From Chitinophagaceae bacterium UBA2375 (lineage in GTDB: Bacteria > Bacteroidota > Bacteroidia > Chitinophagales > Chitinophagaceae): a stretch of DNA of 64,000 nt. The stretch lies in NCBI GenBank assembly GCA_002343985.1, contig DDTB01000008.1, forward strand, positions 48,442-112,441, written 5' to 3'. Below, piece by piece: positions 17,373 through 25,290 of this stretch (within the stretch, counting starts at the first letter, position 1; each line of letters opens with the position of its first letter). Both the position numbers and the translations under genes were made by a program. Below the pieces are notes generated by a model. That model worked only from the letters and a program-made list of their open reading frames with translations, did not search any database and was not told the DNA's origin.

Positions 17373-18574
17373 TCCTGCTCACGGTAAGGCCTGCACTAAA
17401 AGCCCAACCGGCGGATCCTGCACGGGCAGACATAACGGGTTTGTGGAAGGGAACATTGTACAATGATTCCACGCAACAGTATTATCGGTATGAAATTGCC
17501 ATCAGTGAAGAGAGGGGCAAACTTATTGGGTATTCGCATACCTGGTTTTTGTTTGAAGGGCAGCAATATTTCGGACTGAAGAAAATCAAATTGCGCAGGG
17601 ATGGATCAAAACTGATTACGGAGGATGATGGTTTTGTGAGCCACAATTATCCCGTAGCGCCGCCAAAAGGCGTCAGGCAATTGAACATCCTGGACCTGCA
17701 GCTAAGCGACAGCCTGATGGTATTGAGCGGTCCGTTTACCACCAACCAAACGCGTGTGTACAGCTCTGTTACGGGCAATATCAGGCTTGAGCGCAAACAT
17801 AATTACAGGCAGTCGTCGCTGGTTCCGCACCTGCAGGAGCTGGGCCTGGAGAAGAAACTGTCATTTGTGCAACCCATTCCGCCTGATGCCAGCGCGGATG
17901 TGGCCGTAGCGGTGATCAGGGAGCTTGATCAGCCGGTACAGGCGGAGGCAACGCTAACCCCGAACCGCGGCGGCGCGGAAACATTAACGCCCAATGAAAC
18001 ATCACGGAAAGGCGTAGACGAAAAAATTTCCGCCGTTAACCCGGTTCCCGTTCCCGCATTGCCGGTGCAAACGGAAAAGGAAGCCTCCTTACCCACCGAT
18101 AACAGGGTAAAAGAAGCGGTGGCCATGGCTCCGGAAACACAAGCGGAAAAAAATACCGGCTTAAAACCCGTATCCAAGGGCGTACCGGCAATATCCGGCA
18201 CATCCGGCATGAAGCCTGCTGCGGAACTATACAAAAGAAAGAATGTTGTACAACAGGTGGTAATGGTGAAGGCCGACAGCCTGTTACTGACTTTATATGA
18301 TAATGGCGAAGTGGATGGCGATACGGTATCGGTGCTGATGAACGGGGAAGTGTTGATCGACAGGCAGTTACTAACAACCAAGGCTATGCGAAAAACCGTG
18401 TACCTTCCCGCCGGGGCCGACAGTGTGCAGCTTATCATGTACGCCGAAAGCCTGGGCAGCATCCCGCCCAACACCGGTTTACTGGTGATCCGCGACGGAC
18501 AGGACGTATACGAAGTGCGGTTTAGCGGCGACCTGGAAAGAAATGCCGCGATATTATTGAAACGAAGAAGATAA
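17339..18574 (+). CDS. Secreted protein of unknown function, paralogue B beside selD
   Basis: A 411-residue protein with a signal peptide (residues about 1-23) and the same three-part structure as the protein at 15088-16275: an N-terminal domain opening with DITGLWKGTLYNDST, a variable linker (about 195-300), and a C-terminal domain with LTLYDNGEVDGDTVSVLMNG, SLGSIPPNTGLLVIRDG and the terminal KRRR. The C-terminal 100 residues are the best conserved part of the pair; the linkers are unrelated in detail. It overlaps the end of mnmH by 34 bases and ends four bases before selD, so translation is probably coupled. There is no T9SS domain. Function unknown. Confidence 0.7.
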   Translation: MRLTGFISIILILLTVRPALKAQPADPARADITGLWKGTLYNDSTQQYYRYEIAISEERGKLIGYSHTWFLFEGQQYFGLKKIKLRRDGSKLITEDDGFVSHNYPVAPPKGVRQLNILDLQLSDSLMVLSGPFTTNQTRVYSSVTGNIRLERKHNYRQSSLVPHLQELGLEKKLSFVQPIPPDASADVAVAVIRELDQPVQAEATLTPNRGGAETLTPNETSRKGVDEKISAVNPVPVPALPVQTEKEASLPTDNRVKEAVAMAPETQAEKNTGLKPVSKGVPAISGTSGMKPAAELYKRKNVVQQVVMVKADSLLLTLYDNGEVDGDTVSVLMNGEVLIDRQLLTTKAMRKTVYLPAGADSVQLIMYAESLGSIPPNTGLLVIRDGQDVYEVRFSGDLERNAAILLKRRR

Positions 18575-18578
18575 AACC

Positions 18579-19667
18579 ATGTCGACAGAAATCATACAGG
18601 ATGCTGGGCCCATCCGCCTCACACAGTTTTCGCGTGGCGCGGGCTGCGGCTGTAAAATTGCCCCCTCGGTACTGGAAGAAATCCTGCGGACGGAACAAAA
18701 CGGGAAGACTTTTCCTGACTTACTGGTGGGCAATCAAAGCAACGACGATGCCGCCGTATATGACCTGGGAAATGGCAGCGCCGTTATATCCACCACTGAT
18801 TTTTTCATGCCCATAGTGGATGATGCCTTTGACTTTGGAAGAATTGCATCTGCCAACGCCATCAGCGACGTATATGCGATGGGCGGAAAGCCCCTGATGG
18901 CTGTAGCTGTATTGGGCTGGCCGATCGAGAAAATACCCGTATCGCTCGCGCAGCAGGTACTGGAAGGCGCCCGCAAAACATGCGCGGAAGCCAATATCCC
19001 GCTGGCCGGCGGACACAGCATTGATGCTGCAGAGCCCATTTTTGGATTAGCGGTGACAGGGTTGGTAGATGTATCCCTGCTAAAGAAAAACAATACCGCA
19101 ACGGAAGGCGACCTTATATACCTGACCAAACCCATTGGCGTGGGGATTTTATCCACTGCCATCAAACGCGGGCTCATTCAACCGGAACATGAGGCCGTTG
19201 CCATTGAGAGCATGTGCCAACTAAACAAAGCCGGAGAGCCTTTGGGGCGCATCGCCGGGGTTACAGCCATGACCGATGTAACCGGCTTCGGGATCCTCGG
19301 CCACCTGGTCGAAATGGCATCCGGCGCGGGACTGGGCGCAGAAATATTTTACCAGGACATCCCCGTTGCCCCAGGGGCGCGTGAATACCTGGCACAACGC
19401 GTGGTTCCCGACGCCACATTCAGGAACTGGAACAGCTACAGCAGCAAAGTGGGTTTTGAAAAAGGCGTTCCGGTGATGGAGGCTTTCAGCTTATTGCCCG
19501 ACCCGCAAACCAACGGCGGCTTATTGTTCACCGTCAAGCCGGGACAGGAAGAAGCGGTTGAAGCTTGCCTGCAAGCGGAAGGCCTTGGGGCTTTCGCGAA
19601 GCCGATTGGCAGAATGGTTGCCGCATCCGATAAAATCATTTCCGTTCGCAACGGTTCATTTTCATAA
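18579..19667 (+). CDS. selD: Selenide, water dikinase (selenophosphate synthetase)
   Basis: A 362-residue enzyme that makes selenophosphate from selenide and ATP. The N-terminal active-site segment is SRGAGCGCKIAP, with Cys23, Cys25 and Lys26; the position that is selenocysteine in some species is Cys here, so no SECIS element is needed. GNQSNDDAAVYDLG supplies the Mg-ATP-binding aspartates, and ISTTDFFMPIVDD and ADVTGFGILGH-like motifs (TDVTGFGILGHLVEMA) follow. The only selenium user in the window is mnmH, two genes upstream. This suggests that the product feeds tRNA modification; selenoprotein synthesis elsewhere in the genome cannot be excluded. The start is the ATG at 18579. Confidence 0.95.
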   Translation: MSTEIIQDAGPIRLTQFSRGAGCGCKIAPSVLEEILRTEQNGKTFPDLLVGNQSNDDAAVYDLGNGSAVISTTDFFMPIVDDAFDFGRIASANAISDVYAMGGKPLMAVAVLGWPIEKIPVSLAQQVLEGARKTCAEANIPLAGGHSIDAAEPIFGLAVTGLVDVSLLKKNNTATEGDLIYLTKPIGVGILSTAIKRGLIQPEHEAVAIESMCQLNKAGEPLGRIAGVTAMTDVTGFGILGHLVEMASGAGLGAEIFYQDIPVAPGAREYLAQRVVPDATFRNWNSYSSKVGFEKGVPVMEAFSLLPDPQTNGGLLFTVKPGQEEAVEACLQAEGLGAFAKPIGRMVAASDKIISVRNGSFS

Positions 19668-19676
19668 ACAAATATC

Positions 19677-20072
19677 ATGTTGACATCAGCAACAAAAATC
19701 ATTGCAGGCCTCGGCATACTCAGCATTACCATCTTATCATCCTGCGGGTCATCACCGGAAAAAACCATCGTGGGAAAATGGAAAGTAACCGGCCCTGCGA
19801 AATCGGTTATGGGTAACCGTGAGGTTCTCATGAGCCTGGATCAGGATAAAAAATTAACCCTGGAAGTTAATATGGGCGCCGGTGATTCGGATACCCACCA
19901 GGGGACGTATGAAATTGCCAATGAAGGAAAGACATTGGTTGTGTATCGTGAAGGAAAAAAAGACAGGCGAAATGAGGCGGAGATTGTTTCATTGACTTCG
20001 TCGGAACTGGTGCTGGTGGATAAGGACCCACGGGGCGGCGGCGATACCTTGATTTGGAGCAGGGTGAAATAA
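19677..20072 (+). CDS. Small lipocalin-like lipoprotein
   Basis: A 131-residue lipoprotein with a signal peptide and lipobox LSSC (Cys at residue 23). The mature part begins EKTIVGKWKVTGPAK and continues as alternating short strands (LTLEVNMG, HQGTYEIANEGKTLVVY), typical of the small lipocalin-like family of Bacteroidota. It starts nine bases after selD and so is probably the last gene of that run. The role is unknown; the position alone does not link it to selenium metabolism. The gene is convergent with the pterin dehydratase, 13 bases away, and no clear terminator lies between them. Confidence 0.65.
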   Translation: MLTSATKIIAGLGILSITILSSCGSSPEKTIVGKWKVTGPAKSVMGNREVLMSLDQDKKLTLEVNMGAGDSDTHQGTYEIANEGKTLVVYREGKKDRRNEAEIVSLTSSELVLVDKDPRGGGDTLIWSRVK

Positions 20073-20085
20073 AGCGTGCCAGAGA

Positions 20086-20319
20086 TTACTTAAGCAATCG
20101 ATCGATGGCTGCAGCCAGTTGATGGTCTTTTTCTGTGACCACATCTCCCGCATCATGAGTATTCAACCATATCTCTACGGTATGGTAAACGTTCGTCCAA
20201 CGTGGGTGATGGTTCATTTGCTCGGCGAGGAAAGCCACCCTTGTCATGAACGCGAAGGCTTCTGAAAAATCGCGGAATATGAATTTTTGGTACAGGTTGT
20301 TGTTGTTTTCGGTCCACAT
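20086..20319 (-). CDS. 4a-hydroxytetrahydrobiopterin dehydratase (pterin-4-alpha-carbinolamine dehydratase)
   Basis: A 77-residue protein that dehydrates 4a-hydroxytetrahydropterin, recycling the cofactor of aromatic amino acid hydroxylases. The signature is in EQMNHHPRW and NVYHTVEIWLNTHD, with the paired histidines and the third His of the active site, then the helix DHQLAAAIDRLL. It is shorter than the usual 95-100 residues because the N-terminal strand is nearly absent; short forms are common in Bacteroidota. No hydroxylase is encoded nearby. It may be co-transcribed with the IPExxxVDY gene 45 bases upstream. Confidence 0.88.
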   Translation of the reverse strand: MWTENNNNLYQKFIFRDFSEAFAFMTRVAFLAEQMNHHPRWTNVYHTVEIWLNTHDAGDVVTEKDHQLAAAIDRLLK

Positions 20320-20364
20320 AGCATTTCATTTTTACACACGCATGAATGAACGGGTGTTGATGGA

Positions 20365-20808
20365 TTAAAAGACCAGGTGTGTTTTATTTTTGATCTTTTC
20401 GTTGGTGAGTTCGTTCACCAGTTGCACAAATGGGAACAGCCTGGCGGATTGTTGAATTTGCTGCACTTCGCGAAGGTCGATCTGGTCGTCTTCATCCCCT
20501 TTAATCAACCATAAATAATCGAGGTGTTTGAATTCAGGCAACAGGAATTCCCCCTTGTTCTGGTTGTTGTAAATGTAATGCCCGATGCTGCAACCCGCCG
20601 CGAGGTGTACAAAAACGGGAAAATAGTAATCCCTGTTTTTTTTCCGTAAATGCATTTCGGTATCGGTATGCAACCTGAATTGATAACCCATCCGGTTATT
20701 CACGTGCCAGATAAAATGATAATCTTTTACCGGCGCGACAATACCCAGCAGGTGCGCATGCTGAAAGAAATCTTCCGCTATGACATCATTGTCGAGTTTG
20801 AGTTTCAT
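20365..20808 (-). CDS. IPExxxVDY family protein
   Basis: A 147-residue cytoplasmic protein. It begins MKLKLDNDVIAEDFFQHAHLLGIVAP and has the motif LPEFKHLDYLWLIKGD, which corresponds to the IPExxxVDY motif that names this Bacteroidota family. NNRMGYQFRL and the acidic DDQIDLREVQQIQQS are also present. The family function is unknown. It is on the minus strand between the M28 peptidase (39 bases upstream) and the pterin dehydratase, so these three may form an operon. Confidence 0.72.
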   Translation of the reverse strand: MKLKLDNDVIAEDFFQHAHLLGIVAPVKDYHFIWHVNNRMGYQFRLHTDTEMHLRKKNRDYYFPVFVHLAAGCSIGHYIYNNQNKGEFLLPEFKHLDYLWLIKGDEDDQIDLREVQQIQQSARLFPFVQLVNELTNEKIKNKTHLVF

Positions 20809-20847
20809 ACAGGTAAACCGAAAAGAGTTTTCAGGTTTTCAATATCA

Positions 20848-22461
20848 TTAAAACACCAGGTCAAGGGTCAGCACTTGTTCCCCTCTTTTCAATTTCACTT
20901 TCACGGCTTCGCCTTTATTGAATTTTCCTAATGCTTTCATATACTCCTGCACATCGGATGTGCTGTGTTCGCCAATTTGCAGGATAACGTCTTTTGCCAG
21001 TACGCCTGCTTTTTGCGCGGGCCTTCCTTCGCTTACACCATCCACCAGTACACCCGGCCCGGAGAATGTATAATCCGGCATGATGCCCATGCTAACCTTA
21101 AATGAACTGCGGCCCATGTTGGGCTCTTTGGTTTTGGTAAAGGCCAGTTTGTCTTTTGTATTGGCCCATTCGATGATGCTGTAGATGTATTTGACAATCC
21201 TCAGTTGCCCGTCGAAATTGATTTTGTCGGCATCATCGCTGGGTTTGTGGTAATCGCTGTGTGTGCCTGTAAAGAAAAACAAAACAGGTAAATCTTTCCT
21301 GTAAAATGAAGTATGGTCGCTTGGCCCCGATCCGCTCGAATCAATCTTCAACGTAAAATAGTCGTGGTTGGTGCTGATCACCTCTTTCCATGCAGGAGAG
21401 GTGCCCACGCCGCCAACGGTGAGCGCACGGGCCGTATCATTAAGCCTTCCGATCATATCCATATTGATCATGAAGTTGACTTGTTTCATGTCAACCGGGC
21501 TGTGTTCGGTAAAGTATTTTGAGCCATACAAACCAAGCTCTTCGCCTGAGAATGCCACAAATATGTAATTGTATTTTTTCAGGCCGCTCTTTTTCAGTTT
21601 CTTTCCTAATGCAATAAGCGCAGCGGTACCACTGGCGTTATCGTCTGCGCCGTTATGGATCTGAGGATCTTTGCCGGCATACAGGGAGTTGCGGTCTTCG
21701 CCAAATCCGAGGTGGTCGTAATGCGCGCCGATAACTATCGTGTATGCGGCACCGTTATTAATCATCCCCACCACATTATGCCCTTTCCTTTTTTTATCGG
21801 CCAGGTCAATGGTCAGGCTCACCGGCGTTTCAGCGGGTAACTGTTTTTTTACATATACAACGGGAATGGAGAGCCTTGCGGTTTTGTCGGACCCCTCGAA
21901 GCGCAACTGGTCGTCAGTAGTTGAACTGTTATACAGGAACATCGCTTTTTTGCCTTCTTTTTCCGCAGTTTTCGCGGCAGCCAGGAGGTATTCCTTTAGA
22001 TCAAAATGCGGGTTGTTGCTGTGTTGTTCGAGGGTAGGCGCGAGGTTCAGCCAGGCAGCGGAAGCATCGGCGTTTGATGTAAATATTAGGTTGTTTGCTG
22101 AGCCAGACCAGGCCATGGGAAAATAATCCTCGTGCAATTTGTAGCTGATGTCGCCTGCTATAAAACGGCTGTTTGGCGCCACCTCCCGCCCATCCGAAAA
22201 TTCAAATGGCTGGAGGTATCCGCCGGAAGTAGCGCTAAGCCCGGCCTTTTTAAATTTTTTCATGATGAACTCATACGCGAGTCGTTCCCCTTCGGTGCCG
22301 GTACGGCGGCCCTGCAATTTATCATCGGCTAAATAGGATACGGATGCGCTGAGTTCTTTTTTCAGTTTTTTATCAGCCCGGTTCAAATTCTGCGCATCGG
22401 TTAAGAAAAAGGATAATGAGGCGATGGCAGATAATATAAAATGGCGGGTCATGTTTTTCAT
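20848..22461 (-). CDS. Secreted M28 family metallopeptidase with PDZ domain
   Basis: A 537-residue zinc aminopeptidase-like protein from the ATG at 22461, which gives a proper signal peptide (MTRHFILSAIASLSFFLTDAQ). The upstream in-frame start at 22509 would spoil it. A protease-associated domain precedes the catalytic M28 domain, whose metal ligands are visible: His in GAHYDHLGFG, Asp in NGADDNASG, the Glu pair in FSGEELGLYG, Asp in NMDMIGR and His in THSDYHKPSDD. A PDZ domain ends the protein (GVLVDGVSEGRPAQKAGV, DVILQIGE). It is likely a periplasmic or outer-membrane-associated peptidase. A -7 box TACCTTTG lies four bases upstream of the start codon. Confidence 0.9.
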   Translation of the reverse strand: MKNMTRHFILSAIASLSFFLTDAQNLNRADKKLKKELSASVSYLADDKLQGRRTGTEGERLAYEFIMKKFKKAGLSATSGGYLQPFEFSDGREVAPNSRFIAGDISYKLHEDYFPMAWSGSANNLIFTSNADASAAWLNLAPTLEQHSNNPHFDLKEYLLAAAKTAEKEGKKAMFLYNSSTTDDQLRFEGSDKTARLSIPVVYVKKQLPAETPVSLTIDLADKKRKGHNVVGMINNGAAYTIVIGAHYDHLGFGEDRNSLYAGKDPQIHNGADDNASGTAALIALGKKLKKSGLKKYNYIFVAFSGEELGLYGSKYFTEHSPVDMKQVNFMINMDMIGRLNDTARALTVGGVGTSPAWKEVISTNHDYFTLKIDSSGSGPSDHTSFYRKDLPVLFFFTGTHSDYHKPSDDADKINFDGQLRIVKYIYSIIEWANTKDKLAFTKTKEPNMGRSSFKVSMGIMPDYTFSGPGVLVDGVSEGRPAQKAGVLAKDVILQIGEHSTSDVQEYMKALGKFNKGEAVKVKLKRGEQVLTLDLVF

Positions 22462-22465
22462 GATG

Positions 22466-22473
22466 CAAAGGTA
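22466..22473 (-). promoter_or_regulatory. -7 box (TACCTTTG) of the M28 peptidase gene
   Basis: The minus strand reads TACCTTTG, an exact TANNTTTG match, ending four bases before the ATG at 22461. It implies a very short leader, as at the DUF2480 gene. Confidence 0.45.
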
Positions 22474-22547
22474 CAACCTGTGGCTTTCATCCACGGGCCC
22501 CGGAACCATCTTTCTTCATTTCGTAAATGAACAAATGTTCCCGGCCA

Positions 22548-22555
22548 TACTTTTG
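22548..22555 (+). promoter_or_regulatory. -7 box (TACTTTTG) of feoB
   Basis: TACTTTTG matches TANNTTTG and lies 31 bases before the TTG start of feoB. No FUR-like palindrome was recognised around it. Confidence 0.45.
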
Positions 22556-22586
22556 CATACTTTCGTCATCTTATTGAGTTGAACGC

Positions 22587-24707
22587 TTGAGTAAAACCAT
22601 TCATATAGCTTTAGTGGGAAACCCCAACAGCGGAAAGAGTTCGTTGTTTAACGCGCTCACCGGTCTGAACCAAAAAGTGGGCAATTTCCCAGGCGTCACG
22701 GTTGATAAGAAAACGGGCATGGCGCAGGTATCGGAAAACCTCAGGGCTGAATTTATTGACCTGCCCGGTACCTATAGTTTATATCCCAAGCGTGCCGATG
22801 AATGGGTATCATATAAAGTGTTGCTGAACCAGGACGAGAGCATCAGGCCGGATATGATCCTGCTGGTGGCCGATGCCAGCAACCTCAGGCGCAATTTGCT
22901 TTTTTGCACGCAGATCATTGACCTCAAAATACCTGTTGTGATTGCCTTTACGATGATGGACCTGGCCAAAAGCAAGGGTACCCAGGTTGATATTCCAGGC
23001 CTTGAGCGGGAACTGGGCGTACCGATTGTGGCTGTGAACCCAAGAAAGAACAAGGGCATCCAGGCGTTAAAGAAAACCATTGAGCAAACGGCTGCCAATC
23101 AGCAACTGGTCCCGCCCCGTGATTTTATAGACGTTCAAGCGCTTGCCGGGCCTGCCATCCAGGATATCAGGGATGAAGTGCCCAGCCTGCAACCATACCC
23201 TGCCCTGCATTACCTGATCCATCACGAAGAATTCAGCCTGGCCCATGGGTTGCAGGAACGCATAGAGGAGATAGAGAAACGCAACCAGTTTAACCCTACC
23301 CGGACACAGGCCGAAGAGATCATGCAGCGGTACGCGCGCATCAGGCATATCATGCAGCAGACGGTGGTGGAAAGCGATCCCTTGAAAAAATCATTGTTTA
23401 CGGAGAAACTCGACAATATCCTCCTGCACCGGAAATGGGGATACCTGATTTTGATTTCGGTGTTGTTCCTGCTTTTTCAAAGTGTGTTCTGGATCGCGAG
23501 CTACCCGATGGACGGGATTGAATGGTTGTTTGGCGAGATCGGGGCCTGGTTTGAGAAGGTATTGCCCGCAGGCTGGTTCAGCGATTTATTTGTGAACGGG
23601 TTTATTGCGGGGCTGAGCGGGATTTTTGTATTTGTGCCGCAGATCATGATATTGTTTGGGTTGATCACATTACTGGAAGATACGGGTTATATGGCGCGCA
23701 TCAGCTTCCTAACGGATAAGCTTATGCGAAAAGTGGGATTGAACGGAAAGAGCGTCATGCCGATGATCAGTGGCTTTGCCTGCGCGGTGCCGGCCATCAT
23801 GAGCGCTCGGAATATTGAGAACCGGAAAGAGCGCTTGCTCACCATCATGGTGACGCCTCTGATGAGTTGCAGCGCGCGTTTACCGGTGTACACGATCCTG
23901 ATCGCGCTGGTGATACCCTCTGAATTATATTTTGGTTTTTTGAGCCTGCAGGGATTGGTGATGATGGGTTTGTATATGTTCGGTACCGTGATCGCGCTTG
24001 CCGTGGCATGGGTGATGAACCTGTTCATCAAATCAACGGAACGCAGTTTTTTCATACTTGAACTTCCGGTGTACCGGTCGCCCCGCTGGAAAAACGTGCT
24101 GGTGACGATGCTGGAAAAGGCCAGGATTTTTGTGTACGATGCCGGTAAAGTGATTATGGTGATTAGTTTGCTGTTGTGGGGATTGAGCAGGTTTGGTCCG
24201 CCCGGCCGTATGGATGCCCTTGAGCAGGAGTATGCGCAACGCATTTCGGCCAACCCGGCTGATGCGGATGAGCTGGAGAAACAGAAATCGACCGCGTTGC
24301 TGCAATCATCGTATGCCGGTGTGCTGGGCCAGTGGATTGAACCCGTGATCAGGCCATTGGGATACGACTGGAAGATTGGGATCGCGCTGATTACATCCTT
24401 TGCGGCGAGGGAAGTGTTTGTGGGAACGATGGCCACCTTATACAGTGTGGGTGAGGATGCGGAGGAAGACAACGCGACTTTGCGCCAGAAGATGTCGGCC
24501 GCGGTGAGGCCTGACGGGACCAAGATTTATACATTGGCTACGGGTTTATCGTTACTGATATTTTATGTGCTGGCCATGCAGTGTATGAGTACGATTGCGG
24601 TGGTGAAGCGCGAAACAAAGGGCTGGAAATGGCCGCTGATACAGGTTGCGTACATGACCGCGCTGGCTTACCTTTTCAGTTTGCTGGTGTACCAGTTGTT
24701 TAAATAA
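22587..24707 (+). CDS. feoB: Ferrous iron transporter FeoB
   Basis: A 706-residue inner-membrane Fe2+ transporter with an N-terminal G domain. G1 is GNPNSGKSS (residues 11-19), G3 is DLPGTYSLYP, and a helical GDI-like region follows to about 270. The membrane part has the gate motifs GFACAVPAIMSAR and SCSARLPVYTILIALV with their conserved Cys residues, and GYDWKIGIALITSFAAREVFVG. The start is a TTG at 22587, since the G1 motif is only 10 residues in and no ATG lies between. No feoA gene or FeoA-like domain is adjacent, although many feo loci have one. Convergent with the restriction island downstream. Confidence 0.95.
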   Translation: MSKTIHIALVGNPNSGKSSLFNALTGLNQKVGNFPGVTVDKKTGMAQVSENLRAEFIDLPGTYSLYPKRADEWVSYKVLLNQDESIRPDMILLVADASNLRRNLLFCTQIIDLKIPVVIAFTMMDLAKSKGTQVDIPGLERELGVPIVAVNPRKNKGIQALKKTIEQTAANQQLVPPRDFIDVQALAGPAIQDIRDEVPSLQPYPALHYLIHHEEFSLAHGLQERIEEIEKRNQFNPTRTQAEEIMQRYARIRHIMQQTVVESDPLKKSLFTEKLDNILLHRKWGYLILISVLFLLFQSVFWIASYPMDGIEWLFGEIGAWFEKVLPAGWFSDLFVNGFIAGLSGIFVFVPQIMILFGLITLLEDTGYMARISFLTDKLMRKVGLNGKSVMPMISGFACAVPAIMSARNIENRKERLLTIMVTPLMSCSARLPVYTILIALVIPSELYFGFLSLQGLVMMGLYMFGTVIALAVAWVMNLFIKSTERSFFILELPVYRSPRWKNVLVTMLEKARIFVYDAGKVIMVISLLLWGLSRFGPPGRMDALEQEYAQRISANPADADELEKQKSTALLQSSYAGVLGQWIEPVIRPLGYDWKIGIALITSFAAREVFVGTMATLYSVGEDAEEDNATLRQKMSAAVRPDGTKIYTLATGLSLLIFYVLAMQCMSTIAVVKRETKGWKWPLIQVAYMTALAYLFSLLVYQLFK

Positions 24708-24727
24708 GATAAGCGCAACTTTATTTC

Positions 24728-24746
24728 GGTTCGTGGCACACGAACC
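24728..24746 (+). repeat. Hairpin repeat A, left copy
   Basis: GGTTCGTG, loop GCA, CACGAACC. The right copy at 30471-30489 has the same 8-bp stem with loop TGC, so the two 19-mers are exact reverse complements, although the TTTATTTC in front of both is in the same orientation. Confidence 0.7.
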
Positions 24747-25088
24747 GGGGCGATGGGCTTTTATTTGACCGGGGCCATTATGAATCGTTCCGATAGGGTA
24801 CGAAAATGCCCGGTTGCAAACTGGGCTGATTTGTCAAGAGTTGTGAGTATTCCTAATTCAATCAAGGTGTTCTGTTTGTTTCTTCTGTTACTTTTTTGAC
24901 GGCAAAAAAGTAACCAAAAAAGCCGCCGATGCGCCATGACGGCCGCGCATCGGGGTTCCCTGATTAAGCGGTAGTGCTACTGTAGCTTCAACTTCAGTAA
25001 CAGGAAGGTCGTTTGTGCAATACAGAAAAGTAACCACTTTATTTCGAAGAGTATTAAATACACTCCTTTTCCCAGCAAGAACTCCCAA

Positions 25089-25127
25089 AGGGTACGTTGC
25101 GTATTAATGCCCAATTTCAAACCGGGC
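25089..25127 (+). repeat. 39-bp repeat B, left copy
   Basis: Begins AGGGTACGTTGCGT. By hand alignment 34 of 39 positions match the right copy at 30424-30462, in the same orientation, with no gaps. A more diverged copy begins at 24795. Confidence 0.7.
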
Positions 25128-25290
25128 GAATCTTTGCGGCAGAAGTGACCGGCTGTGCCGAACACCTGCGCCAGTTGTGATTATAAAACAATAAAAATGA
25201 TCAATGATAAACGACTGTTGTAAGCAGAGCTTCATTTATATAGATTAGTTATTAGTAATTTTGTGTAGTTTTTATTTTGTGTTGACATTT

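Larger units (their letters stand above)
24708..25290. other. Gene-free 583-bp region left of the restriction island
   Basis: No convincing gene is present. It holds the hairpin repeat at 24728-24746, a diverged copy of the 39-bp repeat at about 24795-24827, a perfect 12-bp inverted repeat at 24887-24914 (GTTACTTTTTTG, four-base loop ACGG), and the 39-bp repeat at 25089-25127. Base composition shifts to AT-rich from about 25190. Confidence 0.6.

Noticed and set aside
18579..19667. Selenocysteine-containing SelD
   Set aside because: The active-site position is encoded by a Cys codon, and there is no in-frame TGA in the gene.
24887..24914. Transposon terminal repeat
   Set aside because: The 12-bp inverted repeat has a four-base loop and no transposase gene; it is a hairpin, not element ends.
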